Source: Bacteroidales bacterium (GTDB taxonomy: Bacteria > Bacteroidota > Bacteroidia > Bacteroidales > UBA4417). From it: 64,000 nucleotides of DNA. A program made the position numbers and the translations under genes. Where the stretch lies: contig JADJGZ010000058.1 of assembly GCA_016707785.1 (NCBI GenBank), positions 69,228 through 133,227 on the forward strand. The letters are read 5' to 3'. How positions within the stretch are numbered: the stretch's first letter is position 1; each line of letters starts with the position of its first letter. The notes beneath the pieces are model-generated. The model was not told the origin of the DNA and made no database searches. It worked only from the letters and a program-made list of their open reading frames with translations. Below, in pieces: positions 62,401 to 64,000 of the stretch.

Positions 62401-64000
62401 GGTATGTGTTACCGTGGGGGGGGTAAGTAGTAAAAGGGTATCATTATCATCACCGAACCGCCAGTACCAGTTGTTGATTATTCCTCCACGTTACCATTGC
62501 CAAGATCGGTAAAGGTGATCTCCGTACCTGGAGCAGGCGGGGGTATTGAAGATGAAGGGACAGCGGTACGGGGTCAGCCGACCACTGAATTGGTCTTGTG
62601 TTTATGGAGTTTGCCGTATCGGTGATGGTGAGGGTGACATTGAAGGTGCCGGACTGCATAGATATGCATCGCGTCCACAAGGGTAGAACCTGTGCCCATC
62701 CCCGAACTGCCAGTACCAGCCTGGGTGGTATTTCCTATATTCACAGCCGCTGGAAGTGAACTGGTGGTATCACACCGCATCCCGCCAATGAACTGAAATC
62801 TACCAGCAGGAGGTGGGGTTATATTCACTGACGCGGTAACCGTAGTCGCTGCATCCGCCTGAGATGGTGGCTATCAGCCTGACTGTACAAGTCCTCGCGG
62901 TATCGTAAGTGATGTAAATAGGTTCCCGCTGGTCAGCTCTGGTTAGAAGAGCTCTAGACGTCCGGGTCACCAAAGTCCGACCATTGCCAGTTGGAGATCC
63001 CCGAGGTGGTATTGCTTAGTGAAAGATCCGTGAATGAGACTTGCCGCCCCCTACAGGTATGCGCCATGACTGAACAGTGCCGTAGGTTTGGGAACGACGG
63101 TAAGGGTTTCAGTCTGCAGAGCTGGTGCAGGAATCGGATCTTTTATGCTGTCAGGGTTACATTGAAAGTCCTGCCTGGGTATAGGTATGTGATAAGAGTG
63201 AGGTAGTAGGAAGTTGGACAACTCAATGTTGCCATCACCAAAAATCCCAGAACCAGTGTGTTACATATCCTGAGGTAGAAGTAGTAAGATCAGTAAACGG
63301 AAATAGCTGATCATACAGGCAGGAGAAGAGAAGTCGAAGTTCACTAGGGGCAGCGGAACGATGATGACCGGGTGGCTGCGCTAGTCCTGACATCCCGCCG
63401 TATCGGTAACGTTGAGCGTAACGGTATAGGTATCCCGGCAAAGGTATAAGGCATGGCTGGGAGACTGGAAAGTACAGCTGCCTCCATCCCCCCAAAGCTC
63501 CAGCAGTACCAGCTGACAATGCTGGGGATAGCCATACTTTAGGGACTGAACTGTGCAGGGTTATCCCGGCAGGCGACCCCGAAGCTGAAGTTCGCATGGC
63601 AGGTAAAGGCTTGATGGTAACAGGTAGCTGATCGTGTCGGAGCAGCCAATTAAGCGTGAGGTGCAAGTTCAGTCACCGTATAGTTACCCGTTGCAGTACA
63701 GGTGGCAGGTTGGGTTGTTCATGAACTGGTGTTATCTGAATATTTGAACCAGGGGATCACCAAAATTCCAGTACCAAAGCGCAGGCTATTGACTTCCGGA
63801 AGTGGAGGTAAGGTCCGTAAAATGAAAAAGACTGTCTCTTGCAATGGCCTGAGCTCATAAAGTCTGTCGTGTGGGAATCCGAAAACATTCATCAGACGGG
63901 AGATGCAGGGTGCAGCCCTCGGAGTTGGTAATGGCACATATTGAAGTTTTTGTTACGGCAGGACATGGGCTTGAATGGGGGATCGCAGTGGAATGATGGT
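59456..64000 (-). pseudogene. Giant T9SS type B PKD protein, copy B (tandem paralogue, incomplete, many indels)
   Basis: The region aligns along its whole length with 48092-52680 of copy A: type B sorting domain at 59456-59770, then PKD units 21 back to about 5 at the right edge, in the same order. Open fragments include 59504-59842 (sorting domain), 59820-60104, 60512-60844, 60691-61083 and 61344-61586. Frame is lost every 50-300 bp by one- or two-base gains and losses, mostly losses, though net length differs from copy A by only about 50 bp. Base differences from A are mostly at third positions. A real, selected paralogue overlaid with low-quality sequence fits best; a decaying copy is the alternative. 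The gene continues beyond the window. Confidence 0.75.

Noticed and set aside
59456..64000. Dozens of short independent genes
   Set aside because: All align in order with copy A PKD units; they are pieces of one frameshifted gene.

Overview
The window looks like chromosomal DNA of a member of the Bacteroidota (Bacteroidales or a relative). The signs are type IX secretion system (T9SS) C-terminal sorting domains of both type A and type B, several matches to the Bacteroidota -7 promoter word TAnnTTTG in front of genes, an almost complete lack of Shine-Dalgarno sequences, a long C-terminal tail on ribosomal protein S16, and typical families (DUF4476, DUF6150, head-GIN/DUF2807, 7TMR-DISM histidine kinase). 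I saw no tRNA, rRNA, CRISPR array or transposase gene.

Layout. 1-8.1 kb holds housekeeping genes: the end of a lysine-ketoglutarate reductase/saccharopine dehydrogenase-like gene, mtgA, a DUF4476 secreted protein, a DUF58 protein, trxA and dnaE. 9-11.7 kb has one secreted repeat protein between blocks of intergenic repeats. 11.7-17.4 kb is a tripartite RND efflux operon (TolC-like, adaptor, permease). 18-25.5 kb has a DUF4440 lipoprotein, a secreted protein, a frameshifted 7TM-DISM histidine kinase, a small membrane protein, and a sugar aminotransferase with a glycosyltransferase. 25.6-30.7 kb, all on the minus strand, has two small outer-membrane barrel candidates, a relic four-helix-bundle gene, a GIN-domain lipoprotein, and an ECF sigma / anti-sigma / DUF4097-like unit. 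31-34.3 kb is rpsP-rimM-trmN6, a DUF6150 protein and a C26 peptidase lipoprotein. 34.3-39 kb has a cupin, a barrel, an unknown secreted protein and tex.

39.2-64 kb is the striking part: about 25 kb on the minus strand made almost wholly of T9SS cargo with PKD repeats. It holds a 631-aa type B protein, a 1055-aa type A protein, a frameshifted ~920-aa type A protein, a very large type B gene (copy A, about 11 kb, at least 22 PKD units plus about nine units of a second ~85-aa repeat) and, upstream of it in tandem, a close paralogue (copy B) that runs off the right edge. Copies A and B differ by many third-position changes, so they are probably two real genes. Both also carry single-base indels whose density climbs toward the right edge, which points to falling sequence quality.

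A second theme is intergenic sequence built from short word-like repeats (CCGACATTAGACAT, CTCCCCAT, GAGTGCC, GACAATTCGA, CACAATAGG). Two composite blocks, near 4.1-4.5 kb and 22.9-23.3 kb, carry the same modules in the same order but in opposite orientation. A 146-bp unit with an inverted repeat occurs three times in tandem, with a lone fourth copy of its hairpin 8 kb away. Several genes (dnaE, the histidine kinase, the ~920-aa PKD gene) have frameshifts that are best treated as possible sequencing errors.
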